DNA from: a virus
Virus record (IMG/VR): IMGVR_UViG_3300044621_001901
Location: 1-24,453 of that record
Length of the DNA stretch: 24,453 nucleotides
Strand: one strand, 5' to 3'
Each line of letters starts with the position of its first letter. The stretch's first letter is position 1. Positions 14,331-21,544 of this stretch are shown here, one piece after another. Position numbers and translations under genes: made by a program. The notes beneath the pieces are model-generated. The model was not told where the DNA came from. It saw nothing but the letters and a program-made list of their open reading frames with translations, and ran no database searches.

Positions 14331-15086
14331 GTGTGATTGCTCCTAAGATCATGGTTTCCATCGTCGATCGATCCACTCGCTGTTCGATTTCCCGAAGCTG
14401 TCCGAACGTCTCAGCAAGCCACCAATCGGCCCGTTCTGCTTCGTTCAACATCGCCCCGCCAGTCGATCGCGATGCAAGGTACAAAGTGATCACCGCCTCT
14501 TGAGTCGCGTTCAGGTCCGGCTTGTCATTGTAGTGGCCCTTTGCGCACCCGATGGAAGCTTCGCAAGGTGTTTTGTGCAGCCGCTTCGCATACCCTTTGC
14601 CGTCCCTGGCCTTGATCGGTTGGCCGGTTTCCTCATTGAACATAATCTCTCGGCATATTTCGCAAGACCTCGCTGCTAGTGCAGGATTCGTAAGCCTGAG
14701 CAAAAATGCCGACGTTATTTTTTTTGCTCGCCCTCGGCGGTCCCAGTCTCGCCGGTCGCCAGATACTCCGGTGGAATCGGATCGGAAGGCTCTTGCTGGA
14801 TGATGATGAAGTAGGTCTTGAGCAAAATTGGGTGCATCAACGCTTTGATATTCTCGACGTTGACCGGTTCGGAATACTCCCACTCTTGCAGATACTGCGA
14901 GACGAAAGCCTGCATCGACTCGACCAGCTTTTCGATGTCGGTTTCCTTCTTGAATGCCTTGTGTTGCCTCTCGATTGAGACCGCATCAGCTCGTCGGAAA
15001 CGAAAGAATATCTGTGGGTGCAGGCCCTCTTGAGCCTTTATGAATGCAGGAAACGCAACGCCAGCACGAACGAAAGGTGAACCCAT
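14323..15086 (-). CDS. Tail assembly chaperone (gpGT-like), -1 frameshift fusion
   Basis: A -1 slip on the A heptamer (14718-14724) joins the 123-residue G product to a 131-residue extension beginning ITSAFLLRLTNP, making a 254-residue fusion. The extension has a CEIC pair (fusion residues 142 and 145) and a later C-x5-C (175 and 181, PCEASIGCAKGH) that could bind zinc. A conserved-looking helical end follows (ADWWLAETFGQLREIEQRV). The extension has no convincing start codon or ribosome binding site of its own, which supports frameshift expression. Its stop overlaps the tape measure start. In lambda, G and GT recruit tail tube subunits to the tape measure. Confidence 0.75.
14715..15086 (-). 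CDS. Tail assembly chaperone (gpG-like), zero-frame product
   Basis: The 123-residue product starts MGSPFVRAGVAFPAFIK, with GAGG 5 nt before the ATG. It is helical, with IERQHKAFKKETDIEKLVE and a WEYSEPVNVENIKALMHP segment, as in siphovirus G-type chaperones that coat the tape measure protein. It ends EGEQKK at TAA 14715-14717, immediately after an A-AAA-AAA slippery run. It is the first gene after the intrinsic terminator at 15.1 kb. Confidence 0.8.
   Translation of the reverse strand: MGSPFVRAGVAFPAFIKAQEGLHPQIFFRFRRADAVSIERQHKAFKKETDIEKLVESMQAFVSQYLQEWEYSEPVNVENIKALMHPILLKTYFIIIQQEPSDPIPPEYLATGETGTAEGEQKK
14718..14724 (-). promoter_or_regulatory. Slippery heptamer A-AAA-AAA for programmed -1 frameshift
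   Basis: The zero-frame codons are CAA AAA AAA TAA, so the heptamer sits in the exact X-XXY-YYZ register and abuts the stop. Both lysine tRNAs can re-pair after slipping back one base, giving AAA AAA ATA in the new frame. Confidence 0.8.
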
Positions 15087-15098
15087 AGCAACCTCAAT

Positions 15099-15122
15099 AA
15101 AAAAAGGGGACTGAAAGCCCCC
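15099..15122 (-). terminator. Intrinsic terminator after the tail tube gene
   Basis: On the minus strand GGGGGC-UUUCA-GUCCCC forms a 6-bp stem (one G-U pair) followed by seven U residues. It lies between the tail tube gene and the chaperone genes. It probably reduces chaperone and downstream expression relative to the abundant tube protein. Confidence 0.8.
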
Positions 15123-15149
15123 TGAGTATACCCGCTGAAATTCAGCACG

Positions 15150-16031
15150 CTATGACTTAACGATATGCAATTGGTTGTCACCGGTCGCGGTACCGGTGTT
15201 TGTTTTTCGAGCAGCCTCGAACGTCAGCGGTTGATTGATCCGGCCTCGGCCCGGAACGGTCGGCCCACCGGCCATGTACTTGAGATTCCCGAAGTTGAAC
15301 GAATAGGTAGTCGTACCATCGGTCACTGCTAACGATGCCTCAGCACCGGCCAAAGCCGCATCGTAGAGCGCACTCGTATCAGAACGGTACGCTGTCTGAA
15401 CCGAAAGCTGAACGCCAAAATCTTGCGACTCAAAACGTGTTGGAGTCAGCGAGTTTTCGTATTGGTTCGGATCGAGCATGTTGTCGATCAGCAGCCGGAA
15501 CGACTGCATTTTGTAAGCCGTTCCACCGTAGGTCAGCGTGCAGTCGGCAAAGGTGAATGCAGTCCCGCACTCAGGGACCGGTGTCGTTGGGTACGTTGAT
15601 CCAAAGACTTCTTCGAGCTCTCCGACACAGGCCACGTTCCAGTTGAGATACTGCGATTCCTGGCCTGAGATTTCAAGCGAAGTGATGCGCAGCTTGTTGT
15701 AGATAAAAATTCCAGCCACCTTGTCAAGCAAGGCATTCCACGGAAGGATCGTCTCAGCAGGAATGTAAGGCGATGCTCCAACGTGACCGATCGCCCGAGT
15801 CAGAAACCAGTCGATTTCCTGCACGCCGAAGTTCCCGGAGATATTTCCCCCGCATTTGTCCGTCACCGTCCGAGATCGACAACTAGCTCGCTGCCGTGTT
15901 CCTCGGTGGCCTTGGTGCATGAGGTTCGTTCGCTGACCGACCAGGGAGCATTCGTTGAACGCTACTCCGATCCCGCTGCCCCAGGTAAGGTTATCGTGAA
16001 CGATCAGACGGCTTGCAGTTGCTTGCGACAT
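15150..16031 (-). CDS. Major tail tube protein
   Basis: This 293-residue beta-rich protein begins MSQATASRLIVHDNLTWGSG. The pattern ISGNFGVQEIDWFLTRAIG, FIYNKLRITSLEISGQESQ, TFADCTLTYGG..YKMQSFRLLIDN and SLTPTRFESQDFG matches siphovirus tail tube proteins (Phage_tube-like folds). Position two genes before the tape measure and a terminator directly after it both support this. The ATG has only a weak ribosome binding site (GGGA) next to a small TTTGG-GAAA-CCAAA inverted repeat. Confidence 0.75.
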   Translation of the reverse strand: MSQATASRLIVHDNLTWGSGIGVAFNECSLVGQRTNLMHQGHRGTRQRASCRSRTVTDKCGGNISGNFGVQEIDWFLTRAIGHVGASPYIPAETILPWNALLDKVAGIFIYNKLRITSLEISGQESQYLNWNVACVGELEEVFGSTYPTTPVPECGTAFTFADCTLTYGGTAYKMQSFRLLIDNMLDPNQYENSLTPTRFESQDFGVQLSVQTAYRSDTSALYDAALAGAEASLAVTDGTTTYSFNFGNLKYMAGGPTVPGRGRINQPLTFEAARKTNTGTATGDNQLHIVKS

Positions 16032-16082
16032 TTTGGTTTCCCAAAGAGGTTTAGAATTTCCTGAATTCTATCCCCGGTCTGC

Positions 16083-16400
16083 TCACTCAGGACGACCGTA
16101 AACCGGGATGCTGTCGCGCAGGTGCAGAACCTTCTCCCCAGGTGCCGGGAATCGATCGCTCGGGACTGCCGAACTTTGGACCTGGAAGCAAGCCTCGAAA
16201 AGCTTGATTGCTTCCTGTTCGGTATCGCAGACGGCAAGCCGCCCGTAGACGATCCACACTCCATCGATTGTGGCCTTGGTTTCTGTCTGTTCAGCGGGAG
16301 CAAGACCTGTTTCGATCGTCCCCGATACCTCGATGACAGGCTCAGGTTTTGGAAACGTTTCCAAGATCGGTTCTGTTTTCTCAACGTTTTCATTGGTCAT
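16083..16400 (-). CDS. Hypothetical protein of the neck/tail block
   Basis: This 105-residue protein starts MTNENVEKTEPILETFPKPEP; its ATG overlaps the upstream stop (ATGA). An acidic, Pro/Glu/Thr-rich, probably disordered first 45 residues precede a small alpha/beta part (DGVWIVYGRLAVCDTEQEAIKLFEA). The disordered part contains a full copy of the 16-bp palindrome (16349-16364). The family is unknown. Confidence 0.65.
   Translation of the reverse strand: MTNENVEKTEPILETFPKPEPVIEVSGTIETGLAPAEQTETKATIDGVWIVYGRLAVCDTEQEAIKLFEACFQVQSSAVPSDRFPAPGEKVLHLRDSIPVYGRPE
16349..16364. repeat. Palindrome TTGGAAACGTTTCCAA inside a tail-region gene
   Basis: The full 16-bp palindrome lies inside the gene at 16083-16400 and, as at 6121, encodes ILETFP in an otherwise unrelated protein. 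Confidence 0.5.
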
Positions 16401-16918
16401 AGCAATTTAGAATCCAAACGGTTCATGGTGCATTCGATCGTGACAATACAGGAACTTACATCGTAGCCGGCCTCGAATGCCGGATCAATGAACACCGGAG
16501 CGAACTTGACTCCGATCGACTGAATTTTGGTTGAAGGAAACTTCCCCGCAGCCGTCGCAGTATCAAGCGCAGCCTGAGCCGTGGTACGGATTGAGACTGG
16601 CATGTTTGCGTGCGACTTGTTCTCAAAAATATTCTCGATCCGTTCGATCGCTCCAAGGTGCGATTCCATTCCTGTGACAAGATCCCCGTCCGCAGGGTCC
16701 GAGACCGAAATCAGGAACCGATACGCTCGCGTGTCCTGGGAATTCTCGTTCGTGAGTTCCTCGGTCCCTAGTGGGGACACCCGCCCACCAGGATCCCAGG
16801 TTCGGCCCCGGTTGTAGGGTTTCTTGCGAAGCGTGAACGCCCGCGCCGTCAGGTCAGCGTCGGCATTTAGGACCGCGACGATCGCATCTCCAAGTATTTT
16901 TATTCTCGATCCGAGCAT
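16397..16918 (-). CDS. Tail terminator-like protein (candidate)
   Basis: This 173-residue protein starts MLGSRIKILGDAIVAVLNAD; a GGTGG lies about 8 nt upstream. An N-terminal helix is followed by strands (AYRFLISVSDP, PVFIDPAFEAGYDVSSCIVTIEC) with an acidic helix (IERIENIFE). The order helix-strand-helix-strand, and the place between the gpG-like completion protein and the tail tube gene, are those of tail terminators. This is inferred mainly from position. Confidence 0.55.
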   Translation of the reverse strand: MLGSRIKILGDAIVAVLNADADLTARAFTLRKKPYNRGRTWDPGGRVSPLGTEELTNENSQDTRAYRFLISVSDPADGDLVTGMESHLGAIERIENIFENKSHANMPVSIRTTAQAALDTATAAGKFPSTKIQSIGVKFAPVFIDPAFEAGYDVSSCIVTIECTMNRLDSKLL

Positions 16919-17115
16919 CGTTTTTCCACCAGTGTGTTGTCGTCAGGGTGCCAAAGTTGTTGTTTGTTGATCCGTCGCAAAATCAAGACATCTACCTTTT
17001 CCAGGCTACCAGCTCGGGCAGACGTAGGGCGAGGCATCTCAGTTGGTTCAGGTTCCGATTCCAAGTAATCTTGTTGCGACTTCGTCCGCGAATCTTTCAT
17101 GTAGTTGGTCGACAT
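16900..17115 (-). CDS. Small gene overlapping the tail completion gene
   Basis: The ATG at 17115 has a strong GGAGG 6 nt upstream. It encodes 71 residues (MSTNYMKDSRTKSQQDYLES...), polar and mostly charged. Its first 68 nt overlap the 3' end of the gpG-like gene in another frame, and its last 19 nt overlap the next gene. The good ribosome binding site makes it credible despite the overlaps. Function unknown. Confidence 0.6.
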   Translation of the reverse strand: MSTNYMKDSRTKSQQDYLESEPEPTEMPRPTSARAGSLEKVDVLILRRINKQQLWHPDDNTLVEKRCSDRE

Positions 17116-17509
17116 AATCACCCTCCAGCCATAGGAACGGTCGTGCAGGAATCGGCCTTGGTCCGTCGGTTCCGTACTGTTGATAGGGAGCGTAAAAAAG
17201 CGACGTTCCAATTATTGCTTCGGTTTGCGTGATTTCTTCTATCCGGTTTGCTGCTCCCGATTGCGTGACCGAAGCCTTCATTGCGCCGGTCAGAATCAAC
17301 AACGGGTGAACACCATACTTGGCGATCGTCATCGGAGAATGCGGAGGCCACTGACCGTATGGGGCTCGGGTCTGATCGAAGTTCGATGCGAACCCCTCGT
17401 GCAAAATATCAATCACTGATTCAAAGACCGGAGCGAAGTCGAACGACTGCAAACGCCCGATGGTTTGCTCAACCTCATCGACCAGTAAATCGATCGATAT
17501 GTCTTTCAT
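17048..17509 (-). CDS. Tail completion protein, Mu gpG-like (Phage_tail_S)
   Basis: The start chosen is the ATG at 17509, which overlaps the upstream stop (ATGA). The 153-residue product shows the family pattern: ASNFDQTRAPYGQWPPHSP, HPLLILTGAMKASVTQ, AIIGTSLFYAPYQQYGT and PARPFLWLEG. Such proteins act at the head-tail joint and finish tail assembly. It lies between a probable head-closure protein and the tail-terminator-like gene. Confidence 0.75.
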   Translation of the reverse strand: MKDISIDLLVDEVEQTIGRLQSFDFAPVFESVIDILHEGFASNFDQTRAPYGQWPPHSPMTIAKYGVHPLLILTGAMKASVTQSGAANRIEEITQTEAIIGTSLFYAPYQQYGTDGPRPIPARPFLWLEGDYVDQLHERFADEVATRLLGIGT

Positions 17510-17955
17510 TCCTTGGTGCTCTTTCGGACCGTGCATCGCCACTGAGAAAGGTCAGCGTTGCGTTTTTTGCTCTTGATGATCCAGTCGAAATCAAACGCTG
17601 TGAACTTGTCCCCAGGTTCCGGCTCGATGATTGTATTCGTCGTGTCAACGAGCGTTTCGGCCCAAACAACAAACGTCATATCGTCCGGCTCATACCCGAA
17701 TGTCGAAGCAGCAACCGCGACTTCTCGATCAGTCAAAGCCGATCGTTTCGCCTTGGCAACGTTCGCCGATGCTGTCTGAGTTGTGTAGCGTTGTGGACCG
17801 AATGCAAACGTCAGATCCTCGATGCCGTCGAGGTACAACCAGTCGCCTTGGTAGTCGACCGAAAGCAGATTCGGTACGCTCCCCGTCCCAGGGCTTGGAG
17901 CTGGTCCGCCGCCCGAGCATCCGAAGAACGCACAAAACGTGGTTACAACAGGCAT
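17506..17955 (-). CDS. Head-tail joining protein (candidate)
   Basis: This 149-residue protein starts MPVVTTFCAFFGCSGGG; AAGG lies 8 nt upstream. A Gly/Pro-rich lead is followed by DGIEDLTFAFGPQRYTT, AKRSALTDREVAVAAS and a strand-rich end (DDMTFVVWAETL, GDKFTAFDFDWII, QWRCTVRK). Its place directly before the gpG-like protein and its size fit a head-closure/stopper protein. No motif proves it. Confidence 0.5.
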   Translation of the reverse strand: MPVVTTFCAFFGCSGGGPAPSPGTGSVPNLLSVDYQGDWLYLDGIEDLTFAFGPQRYTTQTASANVAKAKRSALTDREVAVAASTFGYEPDDMTFVVWAETLVDTTNTIIEPEPGDKFTAFDFDWIIKSKKRNADLSQWRCTVRKSTKE

Positions 17956-17957
17956 GG

Positions 17958-18992
17958 TTAAACCTTAGTGATCGAGACTTGGATTTGATTTGCAGGACTC
18001 GTCCAGAGTTGAATGTCACCGTATTTGAACAGGTTGACCGTGATCTTGGTAACTGCCGATGCATCGATTTTATCGCCTGTGATCGCATCGGTGGTAATCG
18101 AAGCAGCGTTGATCCATCCAGCCGGCGCGTTTGCCCCGAGCGATGTAAGCCAATTGCCCTTGCCGTTCAAGGCGTCAGCCGCAATCGATCCTGCATCGAT
18201 CGCACCATCAGCGATTGCAGCAGCATTGATCCAGTTTGCAGGAGCGCTTGCCCCGAGAGTCGTAAGCCAGTCGCCTTTACCGTTAAGCGCACCAGCAGCG
18301 ATAGCAGCTGCCGTAAGCACTGCGTTCTGAAATGCGTGGACGACAACCGCAACATGACCGTTCCCTCCGTTAATGACCATTGAACTGAAGTTGGCCGGGA
18401 AACTCACCCCGCTGATCGATCCGACTGAGCCTGTCACGTTGCCTGTCAAATTTCCTGTAATACCAACAGTCCATGCTGTCACCAACGCTAGCCCATCCGA
18501 GGCTAGCTTAAATCCTGTTTTATCGCTAACCGTTGCTGTGTAGCCGGTCTTGTCGTTGTTAGTTCCGACCGTGACGGGATTAGTCACGCTTGCAACCGCT
18601 CCACCTGCATAAGTGCTTATCACGCCTGCAAGCCCCGTGATCGCCGCCGTTGCAGTTGGCAGTCCGCCCGTCGCATTGGTTGCATTGGTTATGATCGCAT
18701 CATAGACGCTCGCCGGAACGACGTTTCGCTCCATTTTGGGCATCTGGTAAGTAGCCTTGTTGCAAGTGACCTGGACCGCCCCTAGCGTGTCCATATTGGC
18801 CGTCGTCGTCACCAAAGTGTACATGCCGTTTGCGATATAGGTCAACGTCGCTGCCGATGCCATCGCCGTAAGCGTTCCGCCGTTCTTGCTGATCGATAGA
18901 TCGCCAATAACCGCCGAGGCGTATTCCGCACCGGTCGAATCAAGAATCGGACCAACGACAACGGTTAAGGCTGTGGATTGTTTCGCTAGCAT
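17958..18992 (-). CDS. Phage structural protein with 39-residue duplicated repeat
   Basis: This 344-residue protein starts MLAKQSTALTVVVGPILDST, with AGGG 5 nt upstream. The first 90 residues form a beta-sandwich-like domain (AVIGDLSISKNGG...ANGMYTLVTTTANMDTLGAVQV). A low-complexity NLTGNVTGSVGS segment is at about 181-192. Two copies of ALNGKG(D/N)WLT(T/S)LGA lie 39 residues apart (235 and 274), each ending in W-I-N-A-A. Such Ala/Asp repeats occur in phage fibre, neck-fibre and decoration proteins. The position before neck genes suggests a head- or neck-attached fibre. Confidence 0.65.
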   Translation of the reverse strand: MLAKQSTALTVVVGPILDSTGAEYASAVIGDLSISKNGGTLTAMASAATLTYIANGMYTLVTTTANMDTLGAVQVTCNKATYQMPKMERNVVPASVYDAIITNATNATGGLPTATAAITGLAGVISTYAGGAVASVTNPVTVGTNNDKTGYTATVSDKTGFKLASDGLALVTAWTVGITGNLTGNVTGSVGSISGVSFPANFSSMVINGGNGHVAVVVHAFQNAVLTAAAIAAGALNGKGDWLTTLGASAPANWINAAAIADGAIDAGSIAADALNGKGNWLTSLGANAPAGWINAASITTDAITGDKIDASAVTKITVNLFKYGDIQLWTSPANQIQVSITKV

Positions 18993-18993
18993 G

Positions 18994-19761
18994 TTACCCT
19001 GCCGTTAGTAGGACTCTTCGTCGTCTATTGAATGCTGCCGCTGCCATTGTTCCGCGTCTTCGTTGCCGCTCTGGAATGAGCCCAAAGCCCCTGCCGCCGA
19101 TCCAAAACTGCCTGACCTCCGCTGCCGTCAAAGCTCGATTGAGGATCCGCGAATCGTCAACTTGACCGTTGAAATGCACGATAACCGAAGTCCGACCCAA
19201 AGCACCAATCGTCACGCGGTTTATCGTCGAGGCCCCTAACGAAGCGATCGACGAAGCCGAACCATACGCCGAGCCATTAACGTAAACTTGGAGCGTGCTT
19301 GCGTTTGCGACCGCCACAAGTTGATTCCATTGGTCATTATTGACGGCTGCTCCAGCACCAGGAATGACGAAGTTGCCCGCGCTGTCGCGGTAAAAAAATT
19401 GCGTTTGACCGTTTCCGCTAGGGTCGAGCCGAAAGCCTAAATATGGCGTGTCGCTGGCCGTGTTGCCTGCGGCAAATGGGTACGCATTTGAATTGGTCGC
19501 ACTGGTTTTGATCCAGGTTGAGAAGGTAAAAGCCTTCGTCGAAATCAACGCCGAAAGATCAACCGATGCGTTGCAAAACTGCGTCGACCCGTTGTAGCTT
19601 ATCGCAAGCTTCCCGGTATCGGCTAAATACGTCGGTCCATTGCTAAGCGTTGCATCGCGACGGTACGCGGAGCGATCGACAAGCCTAGTGCTGCTGGCCC
19701 CTAAGGATGGACACCATGCGCCCATCGTGTTGATCGACAAGTTCCCGCGACGAATACGCAC
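18994..19761 (-). CDS. LamG/concanavalin-like domain protein
   Basis: The start chosen is a GTG at 19761 overlapping the previous TAG by one base (TAGTG), the same junction as the next pair upstream; the frame is open back to an ATG at 19851. The 255-residue product has the LamG-type order: GAWCPSLGASS, LAISYNGSTQFCNAS, AFTFSTWIKTSA, QWNQLVAVANASTLQVYVNG and VDDSRILNRALTAAEV. This is typical of the Laminin_G_3 family of glycan-binding domains. It ends with a basic arginine-rich tail. A role in surface attachment to host or environment polysaccharide is inferred. Confidence 0.75.
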   Translation of the reverse strand: MRIRRGNLSINTMGAWCPSLGASSTRLVDRSAYRRDATLSNGPTYLADTGKLAISYNGSTQFCNASVDLSALISTKAFTFSTWIKTSATNSNAYPFAAGNTASDTPYLGFRLDPSGNGQTQFFYRDSAGNFVIPGAGAAVNNDQWNQLVAVANASTLQVYVNGSAYGSASSIASLGASTINRVTIGALGRTSVIVHFNGQVDDSRILNRALTAAEVRQFWIGGRGFGLIPERQRRRGTMAAAAFNRRRRVLLTAG

Positions 19762-20255
19762 TAGGTCACCGTTTCGTAGTAAGGCTCGATTTGGATCGAA
19801 TGATTGCCAGCCGTTGCGTTTAAGGCTGCCACGGTCGAATGCGTAAGCCATAAAACCCAGGACTTAGGCAGTTTCCCATTGAACACCGCCGCCAAGGATT
19901 CGCAGGAAAACGGATAGTCTCGATCCGACGTTGCAACGGTTGAAATCGATGCAACGGGCCTGCATATCTGCAATTTGTTTTCGGCCGATGCGATAGTTCG
20001 GCCTGCATTAGTTGCACCGAAAGCATCGGGCCAAGTAGTACCGCCATCCCAAGAGCCGACAGCCCACAACTCAATAACTCGGCCTGTCGTCGGATTCGTC
20101 CCGGTTCGGAATTTTCCGCGAATAGCATAGTCGAGAGCGTCGGTCGTGATCGACGTTGATTGCTGTCCGATTAAGAGACTAGTATCGCTTGCAAGACCGG
20201 CAATCGTGATCGTTGGCGTAATGATCGACGGGTAAAACGGTTTGATGTCTGCCAC
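19761..20255 (-). CDS. Hypothetical beta-rich virion protein
   Basis: The start is a GTG (20255) with GAGGGG 7 nt upstream and a TAGTG overlap. The 164-residue protein opens MADIKPFYPSIITPTITIAG and includes RVIELWAVGSWDGGTTWPDAF and YPFSCESLAAVFNG. The pattern suggests a jelly-roll-like fold. It is coupled to the LamG gene, so the two may build one structure. Unrecognised. Confidence 0.65.
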   Translation of the reverse strand: MADIKPFYPSIITPTITIAGLASDTSLLIGQQSTSITTDALDYAIRGKFRTGTNPTTGRVIELWAVGSWDGGTTWPDAFGATNAGRTIASAENKLQICRPVASISTVATSDRDYPFSCESLAAVFNGKLPKSWVLWLTHSTVAALNATAGNHSIQIEPYYETVT

Positions 20256-20737
20256 TATGCACCCCTCGCGATTTCTGCCCGAGCGTTTTGAATTCTACCG
20301 CGACCGACCTCGCCGATGCCAACGTGGTCGACCCATCGAACCGTTTCAAATTTCAAGGAATTCAGTTCTTGAGCTATGGTCGTTGAGATGTATGTTGGGT
20401 TTGTCGCGATCCCCTGGCGACGATATCGAAGCAGATCGCCAATCATTTCAATAGATGTTTCTGATTCCAAATCGGCATACTCGCTGTCGTTTGCTGCGTT
20501 GTCGATCCATCCTTTAATGTTAATGAGCGCGACTCGATGCTCTAATGGCAAAGCTAAGTTGTCGATGTCGACGATTATGTGACCATAGAAACCTCTAGTG
20601 GTCGCAACTTTCAGGATCTCTTTTCGAGGAACCAGTCTTACCTTTGTGACGGTAAGCAGACTTATTGCATCTTCCGCCTCTTGGTCGCTTAGCCCATGAA
20701 ATTGAGGCTCCTTGAGCTTTTCAGTTAGTGCATCCAT
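20255..20737 (-). CDS. Hypothetical protein
   Basis: This 160-residue helical protein starts MDALTEKLKEPQFHGLSDQE. GAGG lies 7 nt upstream of the ATG, and the gene overlaps the desaturase stop by 17 bp. LSDQEAEDAISLLTVTKV is a helix-turn pattern seen in several phage proteins of unknown function near the head genes. The end (GRGRIQNARAEIARGA) is basic. Function unknown. Confidence 0.65.
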   Translation of the reverse strand: MDALTEKLKEPQFHGLSDQEAEDAISLLTVTKVRLVPRKEILKVATTRGFYGHIIVDIDNLALPLEHRVALINIKGWIDNAANDSEYADLESETSIEMIGDLLRYRRQGIATNPTYISTTIAQELNSLKFETVRWVDHVGIGEVGRGRIQNARAEIARGA

Positions 20738-21266
20738 TTTGCGTCCTCGGGTTTATGCCTGTCACAAAGGAAATTATGTCTTCTAGTGCCCGCCAAAAAC
20801 CAATCGCATCGAGCAAAGGATTCAGGATCGGAGTCATTACGCAGTACCGAACGTGAAACGGATTTCGGTGGTGCTCGGCGTGATGCTTCGGACTCTGAAA
20901 GACACAAGCTCTTTGCAGGAACCTTACCAGCAATCCGTTTGTAGGCTTACTGTGCGACCAAGCGTGAACTTGGTTCGCCTGAGATAAAAACAGCATCGAC
21001 AGCCATCCGTTTCGCAGTGGCTCGAACGATAAGCAGATTGCCATCGCGACAAAACTCGGAACGATTGTTGTGTAGTTCCTCTGCCAATAGCTACCCTTCA
21101 AGAACGCATATTGATCCGCATGGTGGAGCTGGTTCGGACCACCGATCAGTCGCCCTAAAATCGAATCGGAATGCGACAAGTAGGTATCCTCCCACCAGTG
21201 GAACAATCCCGCGATGAAATCGGCAGCAAGCCAGGAAACAACGATATAGACCAATAGGTTTACCAT
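20721..21266 (-). CDS. Kua/CarF/PEDS1-type lipid (plasmanylethanolamine) desaturase homologue
   Basis: This 181-residue membrane protein carries the histidine motifs of the Kua/TMEM189 (CarF) family: DFIAGLFHWWEDT (D16, H23), NQLHHADQ (H48, H49), HAWSH (H101, H105) and PKHHAEHHRNPFHVRYC (H128, H129, H132, H133). The typical end FWRALEDIISFVTGINPRTQN follows. Hydrophobic segments lie at about 3-22, 66-82 and 86-98. The family uses di-iron chemistry to make the vinyl-ether bond of plasmalogens from alkyl-ether phospholipids. It is slightly shorter than cellular homologues. No strong ribosome binding site is seen. It lies between small membrane proteins and virion genes; probably an auxiliary metabolic gene. 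Confidence 0.85.
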   Translation of the reverse strand: MVNLLVYIVVSWLAADFIAGLFHWWEDTYLSHSDSILGRLIGGPNQLHHADQYAFLKGSYWQRNYTTIVPSFVAMAICLSFEPLRNGWLSMLFLSQANQVHAWSHSKPTNGLLVRFLQRACVFQSPKHHAEHHRNPFHVRYCVMTPILNPLLDAIGFWRALEDIISFVTGINPRTQNGCTN

Positions 21267-21283
21267 TGAGAATTTACTAGCCC

Positions 21284-21544
21284 CTACGCAGGAATATCCT
21301 TTTTGACCAACGCCACCTGGACAGCCAAATCGTGAACTTTGGCGTGAAGAACTTCTCGGTCTTCATCGCACTTTTTTTTCTCGGCTCTGGTCTCGTCAGC
21401 AAGCTTTTCTAGGTTGTCCTGCGTCTTGGAATTTGCTCGCATCAGCCACGCGAACAGAGTCCCGCAAACGCCAACCAGCGTTCCGACGATCGCGACAGTT
21501 GCGCTCATTTGCGCTTCTTGGGACAGTTGAGCCAAGTAAATCAT
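21284..21544 (-). CDS. Small one-TM coiled-coil membrane protein (holin/spanin-like candidate)
   Basis: The 86-residue product starts MIYLAQLSQEAQMSATVAI; its ATG overlaps the upstream stop (ATGA). A transmembrane segment at about 15-34 is followed by a charged coiled coil (NSKTQDNLEKLADETRAEKKK...). Phage XhlA-type or Rz-like lysis proteins have this shape, but so do other membrane anchors. No endolysin is recognisable nearby. Confidence 0.6.
   Translation of the reverse strand: MIYLAQLSQEAQMSATVAIVGTLVGVCGTLFAWLMRANSKTQDNLEKLADETRAEKKKCDEDREVLHAKVHDLAVQVALVKKDIPA

Noticed and set aside
20376-20582. Other short plus-strand frames in the right half
   Set aside because: All lie opposite minus-strand genes that have start signals, conserved motifs or overlapping-operon geometry.
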